A stretch of DNA of 64,000 nucleotides from an uncultured Eubacteriales bacterium (GTDB taxonomy: Bacteria > Bacillota > Clostridia > Oscillospirales > Acutalibacteraceae): assembly GCA_951801675.1 (NCBI GenBank), contig CATONX010000002.1, positions 1-64,000 of the forward strand, read 5' to 3'. Position numbers and translations under genes: made by a program. This document shows positions 39,172 to 48,094 of this stretch, piece after piece. The notes beneath the pieces are model-generated. The model saw only the letters and a program-made list of their open reading frames with translations, was not told where the DNA came from and did not search any database. How positions within the stretch are numbered: the first letter of the stretch is position 1; each line of letters begins with the position of its first letter.

Positions 39172-39423
39172 ATGGAAAAGCTCACCGATCTGCCCAACAT
39201 CGGCGCGGTTTTGGCCCAGCGCCTTTGCGAGGTGGGAATTGATACCCCGGAAAAGCTCCGGGAAACGGGCGTGCAGGAAACGTTTCTGCGCCTGCGGGAG
39301 AAGGACCCGGGCGCCTGCCTGCACGAGCTGAGCGCGCTCCAAGGGGCGGTGCTGGGTGTGCGCAAGCAGGACTTGCCCGACCAGGTGAAGGCCGGGCTGC
39401 GCGCCTTTTTTAGGAGCTTATAA
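39172..39423 (+). CDS. TfoX C-terminal domain-like small protein
   Basis: MEKLTDLPNIGAVLAQRLCEVGIDTPEKLRETGVQETFLRLREKDPGACLHELSALQGAVLGVRKQDL. Confidence 0.88.
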   Translation: MEKLTDLPNIGAVLAQRLCEVGIDTPEKLRETGVQETFLRLREKDPGACLHELSALQGAVLGVRKQDLPDQVKAGLRAFFRSL

Positions 39424-39466
39424 GGTGTAGGGGAATACAAATGGTATAATCAATTAAAATATATAC

Positions 39467-39504
39467 AAAAAGGCCCCGGCTGGTTGCACAGCCGGGGCCT
39501 TTTT
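39467..39504. terminator. Bidirectional terminator
   Basis: aaaaaggccccggctggttgcacagccggggccttttt. Confidence 0.88.
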
Positions 39505-39507
39505 CGG

Positions 39508-40764
39508 TTACTCCGTCAGATAGTCCTTGATCTCGTGGTAGATGCGGATGTCCGCCATTGCCACCAGCAGAAGGCCATCGGGGGTGTACTCCTCATACTC
39601 CACTACCCCGTCTCTGCGGATGAGGGCGGCAAGGCCCGCCTTGTCGAAGGGCAGAAGAAGCTTCACCCGCCGGCGCATGGGCGGAAGGGCGGCTTCAATG
39701 GCGAAAAGCAGGGCGTCGAGCCCCTGGCCGTTCAAAGCGGAGATGCGCACGGCATTACCCACCACCGGCAGTTCGTCGAGCCCTCCCACCTTGTCGCACT
39801 TGTTAAGCACCGGGATGACCGGCGTCTCCCCGCAGCCCAGGGAATCGAGCAGGTCCCGGGTGACCTCCAGGTGCACCGCCGCCTCGGGGCTGGATGCGTC
39901 GCACACGTTTAGAATCACGTCGGCCAGCGCCGCTTCCTCCAGGGTGGAACGGAAAGCATCCACCAGGTGATGAGGCAGGCGGCGGACCAAGCCGACGGTG
40001 TCGATAAGGATGACCGACTGCCCGCCCGGCAGCTTGAGAGCCCGGGCAGTGGGGTCCAGCGTGGCGAAGAGCTTGTCCTCCACCAGGACGCCGGCGTCGG
40101 TAAGGGCGTTCATCAGGGTGGACTTGCCGGCATTTGTATACCCCACCAGCGCCACGGTGGGAGTGCCCGCCTTTTTGCGGTGGGTGCGCAGGTTTTCCCT
40201 GCGGTGCTCCACCTCGCCAAGGCGGCGCCTGAGGCTGTCAATGCGGCGGCGGATGTGGCGTCGGTCGGTTTCCAGCTGGGTTTCGCCCGCGCCGCGGGTG
40301 CGAGTCCCGGCTCCGCCGCCGATGCGGGACATTTCCACGCCCCGCCCGGTCAAACGGGGGAGCATGTAGCGCAGGGTGGCCAGCTCCACCTGCAGCTTTC
40401 CTTCGCTGGTGTGAGCCCGGGCGGCGAAGATGTCCAGAATCAGCATAGTCCGGTCGATGACGCGAAGGCCCGTGTCCTTTTCCAGGTTGCGAAGCTGGGT
40501 GGGCGTGAGCTCACAGTCAAAGAGGATGATCTGCGCCCCGTCCGCCTCACACAGCTGCTTTAACTCCACAAGCCGTCCGCTGCCGATGCAGGTGGCGGTA
40601 TCCGGCGAGGAGCGCTTCTGGATGATGCGGGAAACAGGACAAATGTCCGCGCTTTTGGCAAGCTCGGAAAGCTCGTCGAGGGAGGCGGATACGTCGTAAT
40701 CCCCGCAGTCCACCGCGACCAAAACGGCGGCGGGCGGGGTGAACTCCTGTGTGGTTTCAATCAT
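39508..40764 (-). CDS. hflX: GTPase HflX
   Basis: GRGVEMSRIGGGAGTRTRGAGETQLETDRRHIRRRIDSL..., VALVGYTNAGKSTLMNALTD. Confidence 0.95.
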   Translation of the reverse strand: MIETTQEFTPPAAVLVAVDCGDYDVSASLDELSELAKSADICPVSRIIQKRSSPDTATCIGSGRLVELKQLCEADGAQIILFDCELTPTQLRNLEKDTGLRVIDRTMLILDIFAARAHTSEGKLQVELATLRYMLPRLTGRGVEMSRIGGGAGTRTRGAGETQLETDRRHIRRRIDSLRRRLGEVEHRRENLRTHRKKAGTPTVALVGYTNAGKSTLMNALTDAGVLVEDKLFATLDPTARALKLPGGQSVILIDTVGLVRRLPHHLVDAFRSTLEEAALADVILNVCDASSPEAAVHLEVTRDLLDSLGCGETPVIPVLNKCDKVGGLDELPVVGNAVRISALNGQGLDALLFAIEAALPPMRRRVKLLLPFDKAGLAALIRRDGVVEYEEYTPDGLLLVAMADIRIYHEIKDYLTE

Positions 40765-40982
40765 AGTGGTTCTCCTTTGTGGTTGGCCGCGACAGAAGGC
40801 GGCTAGGAAAGAATCGCGGTGTTTTCCTTATTGTACCCGGATTGCGGCCGTTTTTCAACGAATGGGAGAAAGAACGGACTTTTTTTGCAAAAAAACGCAA
40901 CGAAACCACTTAAAATTACAGTTGAGAGGGGAGAGCGGGTTTGATACAATGGGAGTAACCGAACGCGAAGGAGGAACTTTCG

Positions 40983-42215
40983 ATGATTTCGCAAAAAGAC
41001 CGGGCGCTGCTGCGGGAACTGGCAAAGCAGCAGATGGAATACGCCAACTTGCCGGTGATGACCGAGCGTAAGCAGCGCTGGTACGATTTTAATGACAACA
41101 AACGCCGCGTGACCCCCATGGTCACCTTTGAGCCCTGGACCTTTTATAACGACATCCGTCCCGCCCTTGCCTGCGAAACCGAGGAGGGGCGCCGTATCGA
41201 GGAAGAAGTCCGCAAGCAGATCGTGGTTCATGAGCTCATCGGGGACGACCGGGTGGTGCCGGACTTTTTCCTGATCGAAAACCACGCCGAATTCGTTCCC
41301 TTCGGCCTGCCCTTCAACCGGCAGAAAAGCGAAGAGAGCGTGGGGTACCATGTGATTCCCGTGATCGAGGATTTAGAGGACGATTTTTCGAAGTTCAAAA
41401 AATCCACCTGGACCTTCGGCACCAAGGAAGCGGACGCGTTCAAAGCGCAGGTGGAGGACGTGTTCGGGGATATCCTTCCCGTTCAGGTGCAGACACCGCC
41501 GCCCTACGCGGTGCTGACTCAGTTCTTGCTGCGGTACATGTCCATGGAAACCATGATGTTCTCCATTTACGATTATCCGGAGCTGGTGCACGAAATGATG
41601 GACCGGCTCAGCAGCGATTATCTGGAGTTCCTCATGGACATGGAGAAAAACGGGATGCTCACCGTCAACAACAATAACCTTTGGCTGGGGCAGGGAACCT
41701 GGGCGTTTACCCATGAGCTGTCCGCCGAGCCCGGCAAGGTGACTTTAAAGGACACCTGGGGATTTATGGATTCCCAGGAGACGGTGGCCATCAGCCCGGA
41801 CATGTTCGCGGAATTTTTCTTTCCTTACTATCAGCGCGTTGGAGAGAAGTTCGGCCGGCTCAACTACGGCTGTTGCGAACCGGTGGACCCGGTGTGGGAA
41901 AATTGTGTCAGCAAGCTTGAGAATCTTTGCAAGGTGTCGGTGTCTCCTTGGGCCAACGAGGAGAAAATGGGCGAGTTTTTGCGCGGCGGCAGCGTGGTTT
42001 ACCACCGCAAGCCCAGCCCAAACTTTATCGGGGCGGACGACGTGTTCGACGAGGAGGGCTTCAAAGCCCACATCTTAAAAACCCTCCGCGCGGCCAAAGG
42101 CTGCCGGCTGGAATTCTCCTTTCGGGATATTTATACCCTCAAGGGGGACCTGGGACGGCCCCGCCGGGCGGTAGAGATTATCCACAATTTGCTCGAGGAG
42201 CATTGGGAGGGGTAA
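40983..42215 (+). CDS. Uroporphyrinogen decarboxylase (URO-D)-like protein
   Basis: IYDYPELVHEMMDRLSSDYLEFLMDMEKNG..., GCCEPVDPVWENCVSKLENLCKVSVSPWANEEKM. Confidence 0.75.
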   Translation: MISQKDRALLRELAKQQMEYANLPVMTERKQRWYDFNDNKRRVTPMVTFEPWTFYNDIRPALACETEEGRRIEEEVRKQIVVHELIGDDRVVPDFFLIENHAEFVPFGLPFNRQKSEESVGYHVIPVIEDLEDDFSKFKKSTWTFGTKEADAFKAQVEDVFGDILPVQVQTPPPYAVLTQFLLRYMSMETMMFSIYDYPELVHEMMDRLSSDYLEFLMDMEKNGMLTVNNNNLWLGQGTWAFTHELSAEPGKVTLKDTWGFMDSQETVAISPDMFAEFFFPYYQRVGEKFGRLNYGCCEPVDPVWENCVSKLENLCKVSVSPWANEEKMGEFLRGGSVVYHRKPSPNFIGADDVFDEEGFKAHILKTLRAAKGCRLEFSFRDIYTLKGDLGRPRRAVEIIHNLLEEHWEG

Positions 42216-42335
42216 GCCTCTTTCTTCCAAGCCTCCCCGGTTTGGACGGGGTTCCCCGCCGGTGCGCGGTCCCATTGTAAGGACCCTGGGAGCGGGAAGC
42301 GCAGCTGGTCATACCAGTAAAAGCGAACGAAAAGA

Positions 42336-42372
42336 AGGCCGGAACGTCATTGACGTTCCGGCCTTCTTTTGT
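42336..42372. terminator. Bidirectional terminator
   Basis: aaagaaggccggaacgtcattgacgttccggccttctttt. Confidence 0.85.
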
Positions 42373-42376
42373 TTTA

Positions 42377-43840
42377 TCAGTCGGTGGCGCTGGGAACGAC
42401 GACCTCGCCGTTGAGCGCTTTCTGGGTTTTGTTCAGGAAGGAATCGATGGTTTTGCGCTGCATGACGTAATTGGGCGCGTTTTCGAGGCCGTTGACCTTC
42501 ACGAGAACGGTACGTGCCGTGTCGTAGTAATAGTCCACCGTGATTGGAGCGGTAGACCCATCCGAGAAGCGGTAGGTGACCGTCATCAACCGTTCGCCGG
42601 AAGGCTCCCTGTCCGTAATTTCGTCGGCAGACAGCTTTCCGAGGCTTTCGTACAGCTTCTTGATGCAGTCGGCGGAAACGCCGTTGCCGTTGGCCACGCC
42701 GCCGGTAACGGCTTTCGAGCCGTTTTCCTCGGTGACCACCGGCTCGAACTTCGCCGTTACCTGGGAAGCGTCGATGTCATAGGAAGAAAGAAGCTGGATG
42801 TTGATAAGCACAGGAATCGGGTATAAAAGCTGCCGGTCAGTCAGCTCCATGTAGGATACGTTGTCGGATTTGACCACGTAAACCACCCGTTTGTCCGCAG
42901 TGGTGGCGTAATAGTTGCCTTCGTCGTTCTTTGAGCCGATCCAGAGGCTCCCGCTGTACGTCTGCTCCCCTGACTGGAAGGAGAACGAGAGGGTGGAATA
43001 AGGCTGGTCAAGCCCGTACTGGGCAAGCTCTGAAGGATCGGTAACGACAGCCGCCACGCTGGAAGCCAGAATCTTTATCAGGCTGGAGGGGAAGGCATTG
43101 TCCACACTCACGCTGGCCCCTGCAAAGTAAGGGGAGGTAATGGCCTTGTCCACATAGCCGGCGGGATGGGTTTCCACATTCTTAAAGGGATTTTTTTCAA
43201 TAACGATGGGCGTCGGATGCAGAGTGCCGCCCAGCTCCGCCTTGAGAAGCACCGCCTCGTCCTTTTGTTCTTCCGTCAACCCCGCGTCGAAGATGACGTT
43301 GGAGACGAAGTTGTTCACCCCGTAGAAGAAGGAATCGGTGGTTTCGGTGAGGAGATAGACCTTGGTTTCACCCGGGATGCGGGCATACCGGCCGCCTGAG
43401 GCGGAGGCGCTGCCCAGCTCGATGGAGAAGGTGCTCCCGTCGGTATACGTGACCGAAACCTGCGCCGCCGCCGGATCCAGACCAAAGTCGGCCGGACGGG
43501 AGGGGTTTTCTTCAATAAGGCGCTCGGCGTAGAAACCGGAGGCGGCCACTGCCAGGTTTTCAAGCTCGGTGTTGTTGGTGGTGAGCCCGTCTAACAAAGA
43601 GATGGCCAGGGTATCTTCCCCGCGCTGTGCGGTGAATTCCCCTTTCTCATTCTTAACCGTGACGCTTTGTACGTCGTCGCTGGTCTTATCCACAAAGGTG
43701 GCCGCCAGCTCGTGCTGGGAAGCGGGGGAGGAGCTTTCCCCTCCTCCGTCCGAGCCGAACAGGAAAAGAGCCCCGGTGGCCAATGCCAGCACGACAATGA
43801 CCGCGCCGACGATGATTAAGGTCTTGACTTGTTTCCTCAT
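42377..43840 (-). CDS. DUF4340 domain-containing protein
   Basis: N-terminal TM; repeated TYTDGSTFSIELGS-type segments (YARIPGETKVYLLTETTDSFFYGV); adjacent to GldG-like gene. Confidence 0.82.
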   Translation of the reverse strand: MRKQVKTLIIVGAVIVVLALATGALFLFGSDGGGESSSPASQHELAATFVDKTSDDVQSVTVKNEKGEFTAQRGEDTLAISLLDGLTTNNTELENLAVAASGFYAERLIEENPSRPADFGLDPAAAQVSVTYTDGSTFSIELGSASASGGRYARIPGETKVYLLTETTDSFFYGVNNFVSNVIFDAGLTEEQKDEAVLLKAELGGTLHPTPIVIEKNPFKNVETHPAGYVDKAITSPYFAGASVSVDNAFPSSLIKILASSVAAVVTDPSELAQYGLDQPYSTLSFSFQSGEQTYSGSLWIGSKNDEGNYYATTADKRVVYVVKSDNVSYMELTDRQLLYPIPVLINIQLLSSYDIDASQVTAKFEPVVTEENGSKAVTGGVANGNGVSADCIKKLYESLGKLSADEITDREPSGERLMTVTYRFSDGSTAPITVDYYYDTARTVLVKVNGLENAPNYVMQRKTIDSFLNKTQKALNGEVVVPSATD

Positions 43841-45297
43841 AGATGTCTCCTTCGCAGCCAGATCACGACACCCGCGATTAAGAGGAGAAGCGGAACGGTT
43901 GCCGTAAAGAGCACGATGCCGATCCAGACCGCCTGGGTATTGGTTACGCTGATGGCCGTGTCAGACACGGTGCGGGTGCTGATGGCAACATCCTGGCCTT
44001 CCCGGCCGCTGATGGAATTGTAGATTTTCATGATGACGTCGTCATTGATGCAGGAGAAGATGGACGACGCATTGAAGAAGTCGTTAGAACCCACCGCAAC
44101 CACGTTGGCGTTAAACTCCGTGGTCCCTTCGTACCGGGTGTTCTTGGACACGGTGAGCACGTCGTAGGAACGGGTTCCCGTCTCGTCCGGATTGCCGTCG
44201 GCGTCCACGGTCTGGGCGGTGTTGGAGGTGGTGACCACCGACTCGGTGGTAATATTTCCTTTGCTGGTAAAGAGCAGCTCGATGGGCTTGGAGTTGGCTA
44301 CCACCGGAGGCACCTGGCTGGAGGCAAAGGAAGAGGCGTATTCGCTGGAGCCCAGGTTACCGATGGCGATGTTGGGACTGTTGGTGAAATAGCGGTTTTG
44401 CTGCGTTTCCACCAGCATCCCTTCGCCGGCTTTGATACCCCACTCGGAAAGGAACGCGTCGAAGTTGTTAAGCGGCGCATAGGAAGCGCTGAAGGTGACC
44501 ATCAGAGTAGGATTGTTGGCGTCCTTCGCCAGGAAGGCGTCGAGAACCTTCAGTTCCTCCGCCGTATAGTCGAGCTTAGGCGCCGCAATCACCACAAAGT
44601 TGGTATCTTCCGGAATGCCGTCGGAACCCAGACTGATTTCATTGGTCTCATACCCGTTGTCCGATAAGAGCTGCTTGAAGGCGGCCAGGTTGGCGGTATC
44701 CTCGTTGTGGCCGGTGACAAAGGAAACCTTGGGCACCGTATCCATGGCACAGGAGAGAATTTTCGACACCAGCGTCAGCTCGATTTTTTCCCCTGTGACG
44801 CTTTGGGCGCCGGTGGTAGCGCTGGTCTGGATGTCAAACAGATCGTAGACGCTGATGGTAAAGTGCCGTTTGGCCGATTCGATGATGATGTGCAGCTGGG
44901 TGAGGGACTCTTCGCTGTATTTCTGCGCAAAGGTGGGATTGGCGTCCAGGTCGATGTATTCTACCTTGATGTGGTTGTTGGCCTTGGAAATCTCATCGGC
45001 AATGCGGGGCAGACGGTTGAGCGGAACGCCGCTGCTTTCGTCGTAGGCTTCATAAGAGTCCCGCGGGGAGAGCATGTAGATGACAACATCCTCGTCCACG
45101 TCGGCAAGATACTTGGCCGCGTCCTCGGACAGGGTGAATTTCTGGTCGCTGGTCAGGTCCACCCCAAGGGGGAACCGCTCATACAGAGCGGTGGCCAGCA
45201 CGTTTAACAGCACCACCACTACGATAAAACCCGCGGTGATGGCGGCTGCGATCCCGCCGTACCGGAAGGAACGGCTTTTTGAGAATTTCTGTTTCAT
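43837..45297 (-). CDS. GldG family ABC-associated protein
   Basis: TM-flanked extracytoplasmic protein; NHIKVEYIDLDANPTFAQKYSEESL..., VSFVTGHNEDTANLAAFKQLLSDNGYE. Confidence 0.85.
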   Translation of the reverse strand: MKQKFSKSRSFRYGGIAAAITAGFIVVVVLLNVLATALYERFPLGVDLTSDQKFTLSEDAAKYLADVDEDVVIYMLSPRDSYEAYDESSGVPLNRLPRIADEISKANNHIKVEYIDLDANPTFAQKYSEESLTQLHIIIESAKRHFTISVYDLFDIQTSATTGAQSVTGEKIELTLVSKILSCAMDTVPKVSFVTGHNEDTANLAAFKQLLSDNGYETNEISLGSDGIPEDTNFVVIAAPKLDYTAEELKVLDAFLAKDANNPTLMVTFSASYAPLNNFDAFLSEWGIKAGEGMLVETQQNRYFTNSPNIAIGNLGSSEYASSFASSQVPPVVANSKPIELLFTSKGNITTESVVTTSNTAQTVDADGNPDETGTRSYDVLTVSKNTRYEGTTEFNANVVAVGSNDFFNASSIFSCINDDVIMKIYNSISGREGQDVAISTRTVSDTAISVTNTQAVWIGIVLFTATVPLLLLIAGVVIWLRRRHL

Positions 45298-45312
45298 AAA
45301 AGTCTTCCCTCC

Positions 45313-46017
45313 TTAGCTCCATCTCTTTTTGTCGAGCACGCGGATGGTCAAAAACAGGAAGACCGCCGCGACGCTCAAGAAAAAGACGATGGCCGAATAG
45401 TCGATGACCCCGATGGTAAAGGGGTAGTAGCGGTTGTTGAAGGAAAGCCATTCCACGACCTTGTTCAGGGCGGTGGAAGAGAAAAACGCGGTGACGCCGT
45501 CGAGCAGGATGAGAATGAAAGATACGGCGAAGGTCAATATAGCCGCGATCAGCTGGCTTTCGGTCAGGCTGGAAATAAACAAACCGATGGCGATGAAAGC
45601 CGCTCCCATGAAGAAGGAGCCTAAGAGGTTGCCGATGATCACCATCCATTCCGGGGTGGTGAAGGCGGACAGGACAATGCCGAAAAGGACGTTGATGAGG
45701 ATGGCAAGCCCGTAGACGGCCAGCGCCGCCAGGTATTTGCCCACCACCAGGGAGAAGAGACTCACCGGAGACGTCAGCAGCAGCTGGTCGGTTTTCTGGC
45801 GTTTGTCCTCACTGAGGAGCTTCATGGTCAGAAGCGGGATCACCATCAAAGAAATGGTGAACATGGCGGAAAACACCGGCGTCAGGTCGGCGTTTAACGA
45901 GGCCAGGCAGTACAGGTAGAAAAACAGGCCCGAGAAAAAGCAGAACACCGAGAGAAACACAAAGCCGATGGCCGAATGAAAATAGGAATTGAATTCGCGT
46001 TTAAAAACCGATAGCAT
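45313..46017 (-). CDS. ABC-2 type permease (GldF-like)
   Basis: MLSVFKREFNSYFHSAIGFVFLSVFCFFSGLFFYLY..., LLSEDKRQKTDQLLLTSPVSLFSLVVGKYLAA. Confidence 0.9.
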   Translation of the reverse strand: MLSVFKREFNSYFHSAIGFVFLSVFCFFSGLFFYLYCLASLNADLTPVFSAMFTISLMVIPLLTMKLLSEDKRQKTDQLLLTSPVSLFSLVVGKYLAALAVYGLAILINVLFGIVLSAFTTPEWMVIIGNLLGSFFMGAAFIAIGLFISSLTESQLIAAILTFAVSFILILLDGVTAFFSSTALNKVVEWLSFNNRYYPFTIGVIDYSAIVFFLSVAAVFLFLTIRVLDKKRWS

Positions 46018-46967
46018 CAGCGGCGACCTCCCATCTGTTTTTCTCCCGTCAGCTGCAAGAACACGTCCTCCAGCGTCAGGTCGTTGGTGCGCATGGCCAT
46101 CAGCGGCCAGTGCCGGTCAGAGAGGCGGTTGAAAATTTCCTTGCGGATGTCGGTGCCCGCTTCGGTTTCGATGGAGTATTCGAAGACGCCCGGCTCTTTC
46201 TGTCCATTTCGGGTGATCTCCACCAGATGGGGAAGCTTTGAGAGCATCTTATAAACGTCTTCACTGGGCCCGGCTACCCGGATGATCAGCTTATGATCGG
46301 CGGTCATGGCGGTGGACAGGTCGTCAGGGGTGCCGTCGGCCACGATATGGCCGTTATTGATGACCACCACCCGCTCGCACACCGCCTGCACTTCCGTGAG
46401 AATGTGGGAGCTGAGGATGACCGTGTGGCCTTTGCCCAGGTGCTTGATGAGGTTTCGGATTTCAATGATCTGCTTGGGGTCGAGGCCGACCGTAGGCTCG
46501 TCCAGAATCAGCACGTCCGGGTTCCCAAGCAGAGCCTGGGCTACCCCGACCCTCTGCCGGTAACCTTTTGAAAGGTTGCCGATGAGACGGCCGTACACGT
46601 CCTCGATCTTCACAAGCCCGCAGATTTCCTGGATGTGCGCCCGCTTGGGAAGGGACACCTTCTTGAGCGAATAGGCAAAGTCCAAATAGTCCTTCACCGT
46701 CATATCCAGGTACAGAGGCGGCAGCTCCGGCAGATAGCCGATGTGCTTTTTCGCCTCAATGGGATTTTCCAAAACGTCGATCCCCGCCACCGAGGCCGAT
46801 CCGGACGTGGCCGATATGTACCCGGTGAGCATATTCATGGTAGTGGATTTTCCTGCGCCGTTTGGCCCGAGGAAGCCGAGGATTTCCCCTTCCTTCACGG
46901 AGAAGGAAATGTCCTCAACGGCATAGTTCTTTCCATACCGTTTGGAGAGGTTTTTCACCTCTATCAT
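46017..46967 (-). CDS. ABC transporter ATP-binding protein (GldA-like)
   Basis: GFLGPNGAGKSTTMNMLTGYISATSG, LSKGYRQRVGVAQALLGNPDVLILDEPTVGLDPKQ. Confidence 0.94.
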   Translation of the reverse strand: MIEVKNLSKRYGKNYAVEDISFSVKEGEILGFLGPNGAGKSTTMNMLTGYISATSGSASVAGIDVLENPIEAKKHIGYLPELPPLYLDMTVKDYLDFAYSLKKVSLPKRAHIQEICGLVKIEDVYGRLIGNLSKGYRQRVGVAQALLGNPDVLILDEPTVGLDPKQIIEIRNLIKHLGKGHTVILSSHILTEVQAVCERVVVINNGHIVADGTPDDLSTAMTADHKLIIRVAGPSEDVYKMLSKLPHLVEITRNGQKEPGVFEYSIETEAGTDIRKEIFNRLSDRHWPLMAMRTNDLTLEDVFLQLTGEKQMGGRR

Positions 46968-47155
46968 ATGTATTCCCTCCTATTTGTCTGCGATGGGTCT
47001 TCTTATTCAAAGCGCGAAAAAGCGCTGAAAACCGAGTTTTATGCGGCTGCCCTGCCGCACAAAAAGGGCAATTGCCGGAATAGCAATATTCTATCAGCAA
47101 TTGCCCTAGCATGTGTAAACATTTCATTACGAAAGAATGACCGCCAGGAAATCCC

Positions 47156-47947
47156 TTACCGCCCCGTCAGCCGTTTGGCGTTTTGCGACAGGATCAGATC
47201 GCGCTCTTCCCGAGACAAATCCATTTCTTCCAGATAGGCAAGCTCGTCCTTGGCGTCCCACATGGGAAAATCGGTGCCGAACAGCACATGGTCCGCCCCG
47301 TAGTGGCGGATTAGCTCCTGGGCTCGTTTTACCCCGATGAAAGCGATGGAACTGCAGGTGTCGACATACACCCGGCCTTTGGGCAGAACCGCCTGTGCCT
47401 CGTCCCACCGGCGGTACCCCCCAAAATGGGCCGCCACCGCCGTAAGCGTGGGGAAATCGGACAGCACCCTTGCAAGCCTCGTGGGGCTTGAAAAATCGTA
47501 CCGGTCGTCCCCGGTGTGAAACAGGATCGGCAGTTTACCCGCGATCATTTCGTAAAAGGGGTACATCTTCCGGTCGTCTATGTCGAACTTCTGAAAGTCC
47601 GGGTGCATCTTAACGCCCTTGAGCCCCAGCTCCCTGATCTGGTCGAGGGCCTGTTCGGCCTCAGACGAAGTCAGGTCCGGATGAAAGGCACCGAAGCCGG
47701 TCAATTCCTCGTGTTCAAGACATTGGGAGGCGATGAAGGAATTGATGGAGGGCACCTGCTCGGGCGTGGTGGCCACCGAATGGACCACATAGCTCGTTAT
47801 CCCCGCCCGGCGGCCCACCGCCAGCATCGTGTTCACATTTCCCACGTTGTCCATGGGAATGCCGTAGAAATGGCCCACGTTTTCCGTGGCTTTCTGGGCG
47901 ATTTTATCCGGGTAAATATGGGCATGAAAATCAATGATTTCTTGCAT
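47156..47947 (-). CDS. Amidohydrolase family protein
   Basis: MQEIIDFHAHIYPDKIAQKATENVGHFYG..., LFHTGDDRYDFS, HVLFGTDFPMWD. Confidence 0.9.
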   Translation of the reverse strand: MQEIIDFHAHIYPDKIAQKATENVGHFYGIPMDNVGNVNTMLAVGRRAGITSYVVHSVATTPEQVPSINSFIASQCLEHEELTGFGAFHPDLTSSEAEQALDQIRELGLKGVKMHPDFQKFDIDDRKMYPFYEMIAGKLPILFHTGDDRYDFSSPTRLARVLSDFPTLTAVAAHFGGYRRWDEAQAVLPKGRVYVDTCSSIAFIGVKRAQELIRHYGADHVLFGTDFPMWDAKDELAYLEEMDLSREERDLILSQNAKRLTGR

Positions 47948-48094
47948 ACCGAATCATCTCCGCAAAAGAATGGGCGAGAATCACCAAAAATGACCTTCCG
48001 GATGGAAGGCGGTTTATACTATATTATAACGCCCCAGAACCGCCTTGTCAAAGAAAACTGCGGCTTTGGGGCGCTTTTGCGGGAATTTTCGATT

